Source: Lunularia cruciata (Eukaryota; Streptophyta; Marchantiopsida; Lunulariales; Lunulariaceae). From it: a stretch of DNA of 64,000 nucleotides. The notes beneath the pieces are model-generated. The model worked only from the letters and a program-made list of their open reading frames with translations. It was not told the origin of the DNA and did not search any database. Shown here piece after piece: positions 32,000 through 44,400 of the stretch. The translations under genes were made by a program, and so were the position numbers. The first letter of the stretch is position 1. The number at the start of each line of letters is the position of its first letter. The stretch spans positions 31,811,465 to 31,875,464 of the forward strand of contig OX419762.1 of assembly GCA_948567375.1 (NCBI GenBank), given 5' to 3'.

Positions 32000-33640
32000 A
32001 ACTTCCTAATGCCTAGCATGAGCTTTGACTTTGGTATTTATAGGGAAAGTAAGTACATGATTCCCAAGAAGCTTCTAATAAAGGTTCCTTTTAGAAGTCA
32101 TCTTCTTTTGAGTGCAAGCCAAACTAGCCGTCTACTTGGCATACAAGCTAAGCTAGCCATTTACTTAGAATATAAGTTACTCTATCTTTGGGAAGTTTCT
32201 AAAATCTTCTCACCAATAAGCTTCTTGAATCCTTCTAAAACATTCTAGCAATAAACTTCCCAAATGTTTAAGAAGATTCTTAGGATTTCTAGATATATAT
32301 TAGTTTTATCACCTCTTTGATGATAAGCTAAAGATTATATTTAGCTTATCATACTAACTCATTGGATTTTTCTAACTCAATATTATTATATATTCACACA
32401 CCACTAGTTGGTGATATCCTTGTCACCATGGAGTCTTCAAACTCTTATACGGGTACTTGAGCATTGGGAGAGGAGAAAGAGGTTCTTGTGTAGCATCATG
32501 AGGGGATGTCCTTTCCAGAGGACCTTATATTTGATTTGTTGTTGGCAGCCATGTTGGATATCTATCTATGCAAGAATATGTTTGACTTTGTATTCTTCAT
32601 GATCTTTAACAAAGATTGCTGGAGGAGGAGGAGGTTGGATACAAGTAGGAAAGGAAGATGGTTGGAAACAAAGGATTTTGACTTTGAAGATAGGATGGAT
32701 CCTCGTATGATTAGGAAAGGGAACTTTGTAACGAATAAGAGAAATGATTTGAGTAATATCAAATGGACCAATCCAATTGGAAGTAAGTTTAAGAACTTGA
32801 GTGTCAAGAGAGAGAGGGAGTTTACTAGACAAAAGCATGACCCTATCACCTACTTGAAAGGTGAGATCACAATAATGTTGATCAGCATTTTTCTTTTGCC
32901 CATTTTGGCAACAAGATGATGAGACTTGGCTTGGTGTAATCATTCAAATAATACGGACAAGAAGGTGAAGTATAGGGGACATGAGATGGTTGTGGAGCAA
33001 GAAAAGAATTGAAAACAAGTAGATCTTGGCCATAATTAAGAAAGAAAGGAGAGAATACTATACTTGCTTGCTTGGAGTGGTTATAGGAAAATTTACCAAC
33101 CACAAGACAAATATCCTACTTGGTGTGATAAATGTTGACAAAGGCAAATAGCATATTTTACAATGTATGATTTTCTCATTTAGTTTGCCTATCACTTTGA
33201 GGATGATAGGCCATAGATGAAGCAAGCTTGGTGTTGAGTAGTTTGAAGAGCCCTTGCTATAATTTACAAGCAAATCAAGGATCATGATCAAAGATAAGAA
33301 CTCTTGTCATCCCATGATACTTGAAACATTGTCAAAGTAAAGCTTGAACAATGTTGGAATATCTACTACATCATGGTAGGTGCCAAATGAATTTTCTTCT
33401 TAGGCTTATCAAAAAATAATATTATTGTTTTATAGCCTTAGGATGTCTTTGATAAAAATGTGATGAGATCTAAGCTCACATTTTCCCATCAAGCAAATGG
33501 AATTCTAGTGGTTTAAGTAGTCAACCTGACTTTTAGTTGCCTATCTTGATGCATTTGCAGCTCTCACAAGATTGAACAAACTCTCAAACCTCTTGTGTTA
33601 TGTTTGACCATCACCATTGTTAATATTAATGTCTTGTCCA
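32000..33640 (-). mobile_element. Chromodomain Ty3/gypsy fragment F3 (integrase, chromodomain, 3' LTR)
   Basis: LTR sequence spans about 32000-32390 and includes the TATTTATAGGGA block shared with other F LTRs. The minus strand then gives a degenerate chromodomain (HEEYKVKHILA) and the integrase C-terminal part (LPLSLDTQVLKLTSNWIGPF near 32740-32800; NYGQDLLVFNSFLAPQPSHV near 32980-33035). Integrase core follows up to 33640 with many stops. Sequence then changes to a B gag fragment. Confidence 0.75.
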
Positions 33641-33654
33641 CACCCATGTGACCA

Positions 33655-34030
33655 AAGATTGTCTCACAAAGGTTTCCATATCTTCTCCATCCTTGCCAAA
33701 GAAATTGTAACTTTCCTCATCTTATCCTCTAATTACCTTTCTCCTCTCTATATATTTTTTCTCTATTATTTCTCATCTTTTTACTAATATAGTATAAATA
33801 TATTAACACCATTTAGGAGTAATTAACCATATGTAATATGAAGGGTTCAAGTTGCTCCATGATTTCCACTACATAATCGCATCCTAAATTGAACATAAAT
33901 CAAACCCTCATAGAAAATTTATCCATCAATTGAAAATTTAACTCCATCACTAATCTTGGGAATTATCATATGAATATAGTTTCTTTGTATTGATATTAAG
34001 AGCCTCTCCAAAATCTTTCACCAAGGTCTA
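33655..34030 (-). pseudogene. Family B ORF0-gag junction fragment
   Basis: It matches 25350-25735 of B2, including the pyrimidine-rich spacer and the reading around it. No open frame remains. Confidence 0.6.
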
Positions 34031-34149
34031 TTGTCGGGTTGCTTTATTGGAAGGTTTTATATAAGGGTATTGGAGTCATATAAGGAAACCATAAAAAATT
34101 TACAGTATGGTCTGTATCACCCATTGATGCATATATGTTCTAATAGAAT

Positions 34150-34797
34150 ATTACATTTAGTATTGCAAGTAGTGGAGAAATATCATCTATATAGATTTTA
34201 GCTAAAATTTTACATTAGTCATGATTAGCAAGAGTTAGTCCTAGCTAAGATTAAGGTGGCCCTATTCTAGAGGAAGAGAAAAGAGTGAGCACCACTATTT
34301 TGTCTTCTAGTGTATTGATTTGGTATTATTCCTAGTTATTTGACTTTGAGAAAAGATTTTGACAGCTCTTGGGCCCACAAGCTTTTGGTGCAATCTTTTC
34401 CTATAGTCCAAGGATAGCCCATGTGAAAGAATCCTTGATTTAGTTGGTAAATGAAGATAAGACAACCAACCCATGGGATTATTCCCATGTGCTTCTATAT
34501 TCCTTTAGATTTTTTTACTTTATTTGACCTTTAGTCTAGTAACTTGAGTTACTCCTATAATTAGTAACTTTGGTGTGTAACTTTTCACAAGTATATAAGC
34601 TAGGGCTGAGGAGGTACTCACTATCCTTTCATGTGTAACTATCTTTCTCTCATTGAATTCTCTAGTGAGCAATGTTTAGAGTCTTGGAGTTCTAGCCTTG
34701 GAGAAGTGTGATGGAGTTGGGGTTCCTTGCCTACTTAGTCCATAATGTGCTACCTTAATAGCCATCAGAGGTTCATCTTGAGTGAGAGATATGTTAA
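34150..34797 (+). repeat. Decayed family B LTR
   Basis: It follows the reverse-oriented B LTR from AGTATTGCAAGTA to CATCTTGAGTGAGAGA, with many substitutions and a lost outer end. Confidence 0.65.
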
Positions 34798-34954
34798 ATT
34801 GAATTTTTAGGTCTTGTGTAGATTTATCACTACTAGTCTGAGCACACATGTTGCTTGATCACTAAAACCTTGTACTCTTGTTTTTAGTATTCCTTCTTTT
34901 GAAGAGGAACAAGAGAAGATTGAGTAGCAAGCAACCTAACTTGTGTAATAGGTT

Positions 34955-35175
34955 AGGTTGTAATAGGTAAGGATAGGGAAGTAATAGACAACCTAACCTA
35001 TCATCATAACACGCACTCTTGGTCTATTGGTCATCACTTCCAAGATTACCAAGTACAAAAACATAGCACACCTAGAAGGAAGGAACCTAAATCCAATGCT
35101 TGCACACCAAAACCAAACCAATTGGGCATACAAACAAGCACACAAGCGCAAAAAGGATCCAATCACAAGAATTCA
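34955..35175 (-). repeat. Family A leader fragment
   Basis: TCATCATAACACGCACTCTT near 34999 matches 2910-2935, and GATCCAATCACAAGAA near 35155 matches 3097-3112. It is a remnant of the untranslated leader in minus orientation. Confidence 0.6.
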
Positions 35176-36749
35176 ACAACACTCTATGCTTTTTGTTGGA
35201 AATGAGCTTTAGAGTCTTCTTGCTCTATCCTCAATCTAATTTCAACCTATATTTCAAGCTTCCTCCAATATGTACTTTAGATTTCAACTAATTTCTAATC
35301 CAAGTAGGGAAATTCTATGTCATTTTTACAAGGAGTACTTTGTACAACTTATATAGACATAAATTTTTCTTTGTAACTTGCATTCAAGTATCCTAGAATT
35401 GAATGAAAAGCCTATGAGATAAGCTTTCCAATTATATGAAATAAGCCATAATATAACCAATATAGCTCCCTTGAAAAGGCTCAAACTTAGCTAGCTTTTT
35501 GTAGGTTTTCACCTTACTTTTGAAATCCCTAATTGAGGCTTTGCTCTTGGATCTTGGCAATTTCCAACAGATTTCTCGATTAAAGATACAAATAGTCCTC
35601 AAATCCACTCCAATAACCTAAAATATTCAATCATAGTAACAAAAATGGAAGATTTGGCATTTAGTAGTGATTGAAGGTAAAATCCTCTTATTAAGAGTAT
35701 GATAATATTTTTAGTGGAACTTATTGCATCAATCTTCAATCTTTATGGACCCAAGCCAACCAAATTTTCCATAGTAGCTTTTTGTGCTCTTTTCTAAAAC
35801 TTTACAAACTTTGATAACTTAATCCACTCCCAATCCCTATATATGGATTACTTCTTGAGTTGAGCTAACTTGTGAGCTCTATAGACCCAAGTATACTTGA
35901 TCCAAGACCTTGAATTTTCTATTTGAGGAATTTATATGAGATTTTTACATAACATTGTAAACTTTAATCACCAACAATACTGGAAAATTTCATAGTTTGA
36001 TTCAAACCATAGCTTGAGAAGCATCCAAAATCCCAAACCTGATCATAATCTTCTCTTCAATAATTTGATCTCCGGTGCTCCAACTTCAATTGATCAGATT
36101 TTATTTGAAATTAACTCAAAAGTACAACTAATTGAGCTCAATATGGTGAAAAATTTATCAACTCACTAACCTCATTGACATATCATGAAAAGATGTGACA
36201 TAACTCTTAGAATTATCTTGTTTGCTAATCTAAGTAAGAATTTGACTCCCTACTTCAATTGAACCTGATCCACTCAAAAATTACTCAATTCCTTTAGTTT
36301 TTTCCTCCCAATTGTACCTTGTCAACCATTCTCTCCAACCATGGTTTTGTCTCCCCAAATGATTTCTTCTAACTCCCACAATCCTTAATTAAGTCAAGGC
36401 TTTCCTTGTTAGGACCCAAATTTTTGCAAATTTATCATATAACCTCTTCACTTTTGACAAATGGACCCCACAAGTCCACCTTGAAGCTCATGAAAAAAAT
36501 TTAAATCTTTCCTCTCCTATAAGAGCACATAAATTGTTAAATCCCAGACTTTCTTGTAAGTAAAAATTGGAAGTACGATAAGATTTGGGTTTTCCATCAT
36601 CGAGTCCAAGAATGTTGCCCCAAAATGTGCCACCATCTAATCCTATAAGTTGTCATGAAGTAGAATTTGAAGCCTAATGAGAAACGGATTTAGGAGTGGC
36701 AGATTTGGAGCATGTGACATCTGCTGCTCAAATGCTTCCTCCAATGCCA
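35176..36749. other. AT-rich stretch without recognisable gene
   Basis: Short reading frames only. I see no domain and no repeat that I can tie to the other families. Confidence 0.5.
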
Positions 36750-37419
36750 TGGTGGTTTATTATGATATTTTTGAGGTGATATTGTACATATTATACACAT
36801 GAGAGGATTTGGAGAAATTGTGTGACGTGGATTGCAAATTTAGGAGATTATGGTGATTTTGGACAAAATCTCAAGTTTGAGATCTAGACTTGAAATTTTC
36901 ATAGTTGATAGCTTGGATTATTTCTCAAGTTGGACAATTAAAATTATTGTTAGGGCTACTACATGCAATCAGCTAAAAATTTTGGAAGGTGGTAGGGTAA
37001 ATTGTTCTCGTTAACTATACTCTTTTGAATTTTATATAGAGTTTGCCATTTTTTCATTTTTTATTAGATTTTTTTTAGACTTATCAAGAAAATTAAGTGC
37101 ATTGTATCCTACCTTTAGCTCCAAAAATTTGAGAAAGATCAATCTTTTGCAGGAAGTCACAAGTTTTTAAAGTGACAAGGGTGGTTTTCAAACCAAATCT
37201 GAAATATATGTGCTTAATAAAGAGATGCCTAGGCCAAATGGCTAAATGAAAGGAGCTTAAATTTTACAATGTAAAACAACCTAGGCGTTGATCAAATTCA
37301 CAAAATTTCAAAGGTCTGAGAGGTATATGTTAAAGAGTTGGTTGACATTGTGAGGAAGGTTCATTTCAGGAAATTTAAATTCTCATGAATGAGGATTGTA
37401 AATTTCAACCAAAAAATGT

Positions 37420-37824
37420 TTGAGTGTTTTAACTCATCTTGGGAGCATGGAAGGCAATGATGAGTGGAAATTAAGGTTATTTAAGGTTCCTCAAGGGGTT
37501 GAAGTGATAATAGTGGTTGAATTGAATAACAAAGAGTTTAGAGTAGAATTTGAAGAAAGTGTTGAGAGGATTCAAAGGGCTTCCCCATTTGGAGGAAAGA
37601 TTGATTCTAAGTGTTTCTTATGTGGAGAGAAGGGACAAAAGGTAAGTTCATGTTTATTGAGTTTTGAGAGCAAGAGATTGAGAGAAAGAAGGAGTTTAAT
37701 TGACTTGGGACTGCATGTTGGACCTTCTTCACCAAGATTGGGAGGGAGGAGATGTAGGACCAAGGATTTGTGTGAAATTTGTAGAGTGGAAGGACTTCCA
37801 AGAGCCATGAGTGTAGAGGAGTAG
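37420..37824 (+). CDS. Family B ORF0 zinc-knuckle protein, open copy
   Basis: This is a 134-codon open frame starting MSVLTHLGSMEGNDEW. A CCHC-like knuckle CFLCGEKGQKVSSC (the His position is Gln here, intact in B2) lies at residues ~66-79. It is followed by SLIDLGLHVGPSSPRLGGRR and a second Cys pair (CEICRVEGLP). The frame stops well before gag begins (about 38150). The product would be a small nucleic-acid-binding-like protein of unknown role. The start is the first ATG of the frame; translation is not established. Confidence 0.55.
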   Translation: MSVLTHLGSMEGNDEWKLRLFKVPQGVEVIIVVELNNKEFRVEFEESVERIQRASPFGGKIDSKCFLCGEKGQKVSSCLLSFESKRLRERRSLIDLGLHVGPSSPRLGGRRCRTKDLCEICRVEGLPRAMSVEE

Positions 37825-38099
37825 TTACATTATTATGGAGCTTGATGAAGCATCTTGGAGAGAGTCATAGTACCGTTATTAAGAAACTACCACCTTCATC
37901 AAAAAATTTTGAAGATTAATCATGGAATAATCTTTTAATTGATGGATAAAATATCCATGAAAGTTTGCTTAATTTGCACCTTTATATTTGATTGTGCTCT
38001 ACAAACCATGGTGCAACCTACACCCTCTGTACTACCTAAAGTAGACTACTCTCAAATAGTGCTAGTCATGTATATACTCTACTAGTTATAGGGTGAGAG

Positions 38100-39145
38100 A
38101 GAAAATAGAAAAATAAATATTGAGAGAGGTAGTGATAGGATAAGATGGGAAAAATTCCAATTTTATTTGGCAAGAATGGACAGGATATAAATATTTTGTG
38201 AGTTCTCCAAGGGAGCTTGCATAGGAAAAAATGAGGGGAGGAAGAATGAATGTGCCTTATTACTGCCAAATTTCCTTGAGGATGCATCTCTTACATGGTA
38301 TGCGTCAAAATACCAAAAGAGAGAAAATAGAGATGTGCAAGAGGGTCTTGGGAGAGTTTGATCATAACACTCATTGAGAACTTTCTTCCATATGAGAGTT
38401 ATGAGAGATTGATGGTGAGGTTACCTTCCTCAAACAAGGAGATGGAGAGAAGTGAGAATCTATGCAAAAAGAGTGGAGAAGTTAAAGTTTAGATTCTGCA
38501 TAGTATTGAGGAAGAGTGGGAATGATGTGGAGACTACCATGATTAGGATAGGAGCCATGCTCACCAAGAATTTTGTGAGAGGGTTGAAACCACAAATTTG
38601 AAGTAAGGTGAGATATGAGATATCTTCTTCCAAGGTAGAAGTTACAAGATTGTAGTTCGTATGTATGAGAGTTTGGAAGGGGATGAGAGTGATTTGGTAT
38701 CAAAGGAGGTTGTGCATCCTCCACAAGTCTACAAGTATGTGGGGTTTTGATCCTTTGGTGGCAAAGGTGGCACCACAAGTAGTAGTTTGACCAAAATGTT
38801 GGGAGAGGGCCTAAGGGTTATAGAAACTATCCATATATAGAAGGCTAACCAACTAGCAATTTGAATGATAGTAATTGTTTTGGTTGTGGAGGTAGAGGTC
38901 ACATCAAAAGGAATTGCCCAAATTCCATGAATCATGGAAGAAGGGGTTATAACAGGACAAATAGACAAAAGGAAGGAGGTGGTGAAGCCCAAGTATCTCG
39001 TATGAAAAATAGAGGTAAGAGGATAGTATCCATAGATGTGGTAGAGAGCAAGTATGAGAAGGGGGAATGCTCAAACTCCAAAGGTCTTAATTTGGAGCTT
39101 TTGGCACAGGAAAAGAAGAATGCCTATTTTATAGATGATATATAG
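38100..39145 (+). pseudogene. Family B gag, copy B5
   Basis: It reads LPNFLEDASLTWYASKYQKR near 38260-38320, then SLIITLIENFLPYESYERL near 38360-38415 without any insertion. The zinc knuckle is CFGCGGRGHIKRNC at 38877-38918. It is the undisturbed reference for the site D1 entered in B2. Several frameshifts and stops are present. Confidence 0.75.
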
Positions 39146-39880
39146 TCTTCTCAAGAATTCACTCCTAGCATGAATAGTCCAATGCACACAAGGATTACTC
39201 ATGCGACTAGTTTTATACCATCAACAAAGACTCCAAGGAAGAAGTTGAGGATGGATAATTTCTTGATCTCAAAGCAACAATGGAGCTATAATATGTTGGA
39301 AAATGTTGGTAGTCACAAGGCCAACATTACGATGTGGTAACTAATTGTTTCAAATCCTACGTTGAGAAAGGAGCTTAAGGGTGGTTTGAGTTCTACAAGG
39401 AGCAAGAGAAAGAAGAAAAAAAGGCTTTGGTATCAATAAGAGTGGTGGATGTAAAGCCAATACCATGGGAGGCTGGTAAATATACCTCCAAGATTGATGT
39501 GAGGATGAATGATCACAACATCAAGGATGCATTAGATGATGGTGGATCTAAGGTGAATGCTACGTAAAAAAAGTTGACAAAGAAGTTGGGTATGATACAC
39601 TCTAGACCTTCAACATTTATAGTGAGCATGGCAAACAAGTATCAAGTTTGACTAGTAGGTATGATGGACAAAGTGGTAGTATTCGTTATGGGACTTCAAA
39701 ATCTCATGACTTTCCAAGGTTTGAAGTATACAAGTTATGATTTACTACTTGGGAGGCCATGGTTGAGAGCAACTTGACAATTGATTGATGGCACAAATAA
39801 TACTTGAGAATTGGGTCATCAAACCATCGGGTTTAAGTTCCTTACTAGCACCAATCATCCTTAAGATTCAGATACACCAT
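39146..39880 (+). pseudogene. Family B protease region, copy B5
   Basis: It is collinear with 20450-19720. It contains a degenerate IKDALDDGGSKVNAT core near 39520-39565 and YDLLLGRPWLRAT near 39737-39775. Stops and frameshifts throughout. Confidence 0.65.
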
Positions 39881-41940
39881 CTTTGATTATTGGGAATCAA
39901 ATTCAGAGGAAGGAGCTTCAAATGTGGACACAAGCATGGAAGAAGAGACCTCATTGGAGGAGGTTTGACTTTGAATTTAATACAAATGTGTATCCCTTGT
40001 GTGCTATGGAATTTATGCTTAAGCAAGAGGTGTTGAAAGACCCTAATAAGTCACCATTGACATAAGAGGAGATAAAGAGAAGACTATTTGCCTTCAAGTA
40101 TGGTCCAAATGTTACCGAGGAAAAGTAAGATTTGAGGAGACTTTTTGCAAGTTTATCCATGTATTTGCTTTCAATTACAAAGATCTAAAGGAAGTCACCT
40201 TGGAGGAGCATTGAATAGAAGTGGAGTTACATGCAAGACTAGTCCACCAAAACCAACATCACATTAGCCTAACAACAACTTTGGTTGTGAAGGGGATATT
40301 CATAAGCTCAAGTAGGTTGGCTTTATTTTTGAAATCAAAAATTCAGAATGGGTGTCTCCAATTGTGATTTTGAAGAAGAAGAATGGCAAGCTTTGTGTAT
40401 GTGTTGATTACAAGAAGCTCACTATTGTTACTAAGATAGACTACTACTCCTTGCCATTCATTGATGAGATCTTGGAGGAGGTTGCGGGTCATGAGAGGTA
40501 CAATTTTGGTGATGGTTACAATGGCTATAGCCAAATCAAGATTGCACCAAAGCATCAACAACTCACCACATACACAAAAACTTTGGGAACTTATGCTTTC
40601 ATGATCATGCCTTTTGGGCTTTGTAATGCTCCAACCACATTTCATGAACATGGTGTTTAAATCTTTCATTAGGAAATTTATGAGAAATTTCATTGATGAC
40701 TTTTGTGTCTATGGAAGCAAGGAGGAGCACTTTGAGCACTTGATCAAAGTTTTTCAATGCTTGGATGAAGAAAATGGATCACTTAACCCAAAGAAGTGCA
40801 TCTTAAGTTATGAATTTTGTGGCATATCATTTCTAGTGATAAAATTGCAATGGATCTTGAAAAGGTGAGGAAAATCTCAAAGCTTCCATTCTCGTCAAGC
40901 TTAACAAAGTTAAGCCAATTCTTGGGGATGGTTGGGTATTATAGGAGATTCATCTTATCACTTTCCAACAAGGCTTATGTATTGACCGTTTACATGAAAA
41001 GGTTGTAAAATACATAATGATTTTGGAGGACAGAGAGGCTCTTAAAGCTTTTGAAGAGCTCAAGCAATCCCTTGTTATAGCTCCAATTCTTGGTAAACCT
41101 GATTGGAGTAAGCCTTTCATCCTCTACACTAATGTTTCCAATGTAACTATAGGATGCACTCTTAGTCAATTAGAACAAGATATGCATGATTATCCAATAG
41201 TTTATGCTAGTAGACAAATGGTCTCAATAGAGAATAACTATTCAATCACTAAAAGAGAAGAGTTGGCGATGATTTTTGGTCTCAAAAGTTTCATCACTAC
41301 TTGATTGGAGGAAAGGTCACCATTGTCACGGATCACAAGGTTTTGAAATACATCTTCAACAAGCAAAATCTGGAAGTGAGGTTAGCAAGGTGGATGATAC
41401 TCTTCTTTAAGTATGATTATACCATTGAAGATAGGTCAGAAAAGAAATATGCAAATGTTGATTTATCATATAGGGCCTATGATCATGATAGAGATGAACC
41501 AATGGATGATTTCTTCCTGGATAATGAACTCATGACAATCTCAATCACCCAAGAGGTACAATGGAGTACAAGGAGATTGTGGATTTTGCTACAAGAGGTA
41601 ACTATCTGGATGAGATGCATGCTAGGAGAGAGGAAGGCCCTTGCAACATAATCTAGACCTTAAACAATGGTGGAGAATATTCTTTTTCATCAAGGAGCAG
41701 ATGGTCTACTTTAAAGAGTAGTGGCTAAGGAGGAGTCTATCTACCTCATGAAGTAGTTTCATGATGGGTTTGGTATGTGAAGGTCATTTTGCAAGAAATT
41801 TGATCGCTTTCAAGATCTAGATGCAGGTTATTATTAGAGGAAGATTTTCAAGGATTATCTTGATTATTGCAAAACTTGTAATGTTTGTCAAGCTTTTGCT
41901 ATGAAAATGTACCTCTAATCCACCTCTTAGATCAATTCAC
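39881..41940 (+). pseudogene. Family B RT-RNase H and integrase start, copy B5
   Basis: Reverse transcriptase pieces: GKLCVCVDYKKLTIVTK (40387-40437), FMIMPFGLCNAPTTF, and the catalytic FIDDFCVYG (40691-40717). The connection is LGMVGYYRRFILS. RNase H reads FILYTNVSNVTIGCTLSQ (DAS replaced by NVS) and TIVTDHKVLKYIFN. Frameshifts occur near 40650, 40820, 41010 and 41300. The integrase zinc region starts at about 41660 and is cut at 41940. Confidence 0.8.
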
Positions 41941-43629
41941 TAGGTCATTGCTTGTTAACTATACTTGGATACATAGATCCTAGGGCCAACATCAATAATG
42001 CATCCTTATTACATTACAACCTTCAATTTCCGTAGACACAATCATACCCGCTCGTCCAAGACCATAGGTGAAAACAGGGTTATGAGAGATAAGTGACTTG
42101 GAAAAACTCCCTAATCATAGACTATAGGTTCCAAGATTACCCACAAAGGGGGGAACAACTCACTTAAATAGTTATTCTAACCCTAGAAATAATTTTTATC
42201 TACACTAATCACTTCTCTTCCTATGGCCGCCACCTTCTTACACACTCGCACCAAGAATGCCTATTGGCTCTTCTCCCCTAGATGTTCCTAACCTAGATGC
42301 ACCTACTCTAAATACTGTAAGAGTGCCACTTAATTCTTTATTACTACCTACCTCGCTATAATACAAGAACCCATAATATAGTTTGCCCGGAATCCTTTAC
42401 TTAGTCAACCCGCAGAGAAGGTCCTATAACACTTCTGTTACGCGATTCACATGGCTCTTTTGGGCTCCGGCAGCCCACTAAAAGACAAAGTCCGGCAATT
42501 AGAATTTTGACGGAGCTCATGTGCACGTCAGGTCTGCCTGACGTTCAAAGCCTCAGCCGGAACTTATCCGTCAGGCAGCTCTAGCTCCGTTTGAACCTTT
42601 TCGAACCGGGAATTTCTTAGATTAATGGGTCGGGAGATACAACGTGCAATAAGATTATCGGAATTCCCTTTCTGTGACAGGTTTGCTCGAGAATGAACCT
42701 GTCTACTTCCCGTCTTCGTTACATCGAGTCTTTAATCTTTCCAAGTAAATATATTTTCGATTTTAATTTTTGACTTTCGAGACTAGATGCAGATGTAATA
42801 TATTTTACCTTTTTCATTTTTGGAAAGTTATTCAATGTTGTTCAGGCGTGACTTAAGAATGAAAGCATTTTATTAATATTCTTTTTTGAGATAAGAAAAG
42901 AAATGGTTTGTCAACGAAAATCAATTCTAGTATTTGGGTGTAATATCTTTTTTTTATTCATAAATTTTTTCTTCCCTTATTAATGTGACTAATTCCATAA
43001 GATTTTCTGTTTGAAACTCTATTAATCATAAAAATATGAAATCATAAAAATTCATCTATATATAGGAAAACGAAAAGCTAAATTTGATGATCAGTCCTTT
43101 GTTGAAAGCGAATGTGAAAATTTTCATATTGATTTGTAAACCCCGAACTCTTTACTTTACATAACCTAATTCGAGAACTGGTTACCTATTAACGCCAGTC
43201 AATAATCCAAAGTGACCCGTCATCACAAGTGTACATATGAGGTTTACGTACGTCCAAATTAACTGCCGGACCTATGCACTCCCATGGACACATGATTATA
43301 CTCTTTCCGTCAATGTTTTAGAGGCTGACGGACGTCAAAACTGACGTACATCATTGAGCCATGTGAAGTGGCCTTCTGTCTCTCCACACTTGCGCTTAGT
43401 TGGCGTAGAGGTCCTCTCCTGCAGCGCTATACATAGGATCCCGCAATCCTTCACTATCCCGCATTGATGTACCATCCCGTAGATGGTTTCTCACCCCTTT
43501 GACTTGGTACCTTTGCCCAGTTAACAGAAGGATTTTATGTTACCCAAATTTTACCATTCAATTCGATCTTCATTATTCAGCTGGTGAGTTACCCATTCCA
43601 CAAGGTTTTCTAATCCAGACTGTGCAGAA
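41941..43629. other. AT-rich low-copy DNA with foldback motifs
   Basis: No coding frame is convincing. The start is not related to the families around it. An ~82-bp foldback (42509-42590) and palindromic ACGTCA/TGACGT sites at 43332-43347 stand out. Confidence 0.5.
42509..42590. repeat. Short foldback with nested palindrome
   Basis: Outer arms ACGGAGCT (42510-42517) and AGCTCCGT (42583-42590) enclose a perfect inner hairpin ACGTCAGG-TCTG-CCTGACGT (42525-42544). The size suits a MITE remnant, but no target duplication was identified. Confidence 0.45.
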
Positions 43630-44062
43630 AAAGGTCAAAGATTAAAAATAAACATCAGGTTATGTTTTTAACCTTGGAAGTACTGCAATTAGTTGGTCGT
43701 CAAATGAGCAACCTACCTATTGTTGCTTTCTTATCGACAGAAGCGGAATAAAGTGGTGCCACTAATACTATGTGTGAATTAATTTTGCTTCAGTCTTGTT
43801 ACAAGAGATGGGATATGCTTTTCATGTAAACAGATAATATCAGTAGTATTAAACTTGCTAAGAATCAAGTATTGCATGCCAAGATCAAACATATCAAGGT
43901 TCTTTATCATGTCATTAGAGAGAAAGTATTGGCTGGAGAAACAGGTCTGTAGTATATTCCTGTAAATCAACAAGAAGCCGATATTTTCACAAAAGCTTTA
44001 CCTAGAGATAAATTTGAATATTTCAAATCTCATCTAGGAGTCAAAGATATTGACTTTTAAGC
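43630..44062 (+). pseudogene. Ty1/copia RNase H fragment, 3' end of pol
   Basis: The plus strand reads GYVFNLGSTAISWSS near 43659-43703, then DNISSIKLAKNQVLHAKIKH, then QEADIFTKALPRDKFEYFK near 43971-44027, ending SHLGVKDIDF and a stop. ADIFTKALPR is the hallmark end of copia RNase H. A TAG near 43949 and a frame change near 43740-43790 break it. It is followed by a purine tract and a probable LTR. Confidence 0.8.
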
Positions 44063-44073
44063 TTGAAGGAGAG

Positions 44074-44400
44074 TGTTGATGAAGTATCACAAGCTAATAC
44101 TCCCGGTGGCTAGTGCAAGCGGGACAGTTAATATTTGATCAGAAGTTATTCTTCAATCACCATTTCTCATTAGTCAACAATTTACAACTATGCAGAGTTT
44201 ATTCTTTTATCACCATTTCTCGTTTAGTCCCCACTTTACAACTATGGTGGAAGTGACATCACATACTTGTGTATCTTTTTCTCTTCCTAAATATATTCGA
44301 GGAATACTTGTGCCCGCATATCATTCTTTGGTGAACTTTGGTATCTCCACTCTCATTTTTCACTTCGGAATAGACACTGTCTTTACATATCTGATGTAAT
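44074..44400 (+). repeat. Probable copia 3' LTR (end not defined)
   Basis: TGTTGATGAAGTATCAC starts right after the purine-rich GCTTGAAGGAGAG, as an LTR after a polypurine tract should. An imperfect ~60-bp internal duplication (TTATTCTT..CACCATTTCTC) lies at 44148-44250. The right end is not evident. Confidence 0.5.

Larger units (their letters stand above)
36750..41940 (+). mobile_element. Decayed family B copy B5
   Basis: Leader (36750-37419), ORF0, gag, protease, RT-RNase H and the start of integrase are collinear with B2 on the opposite strand. It has no recognisable 5' LTR directly upstream and is truncated in the integrase zinc domain at about 41940 (YCKTCNVCQAFAMK). Confidence 0.85.
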
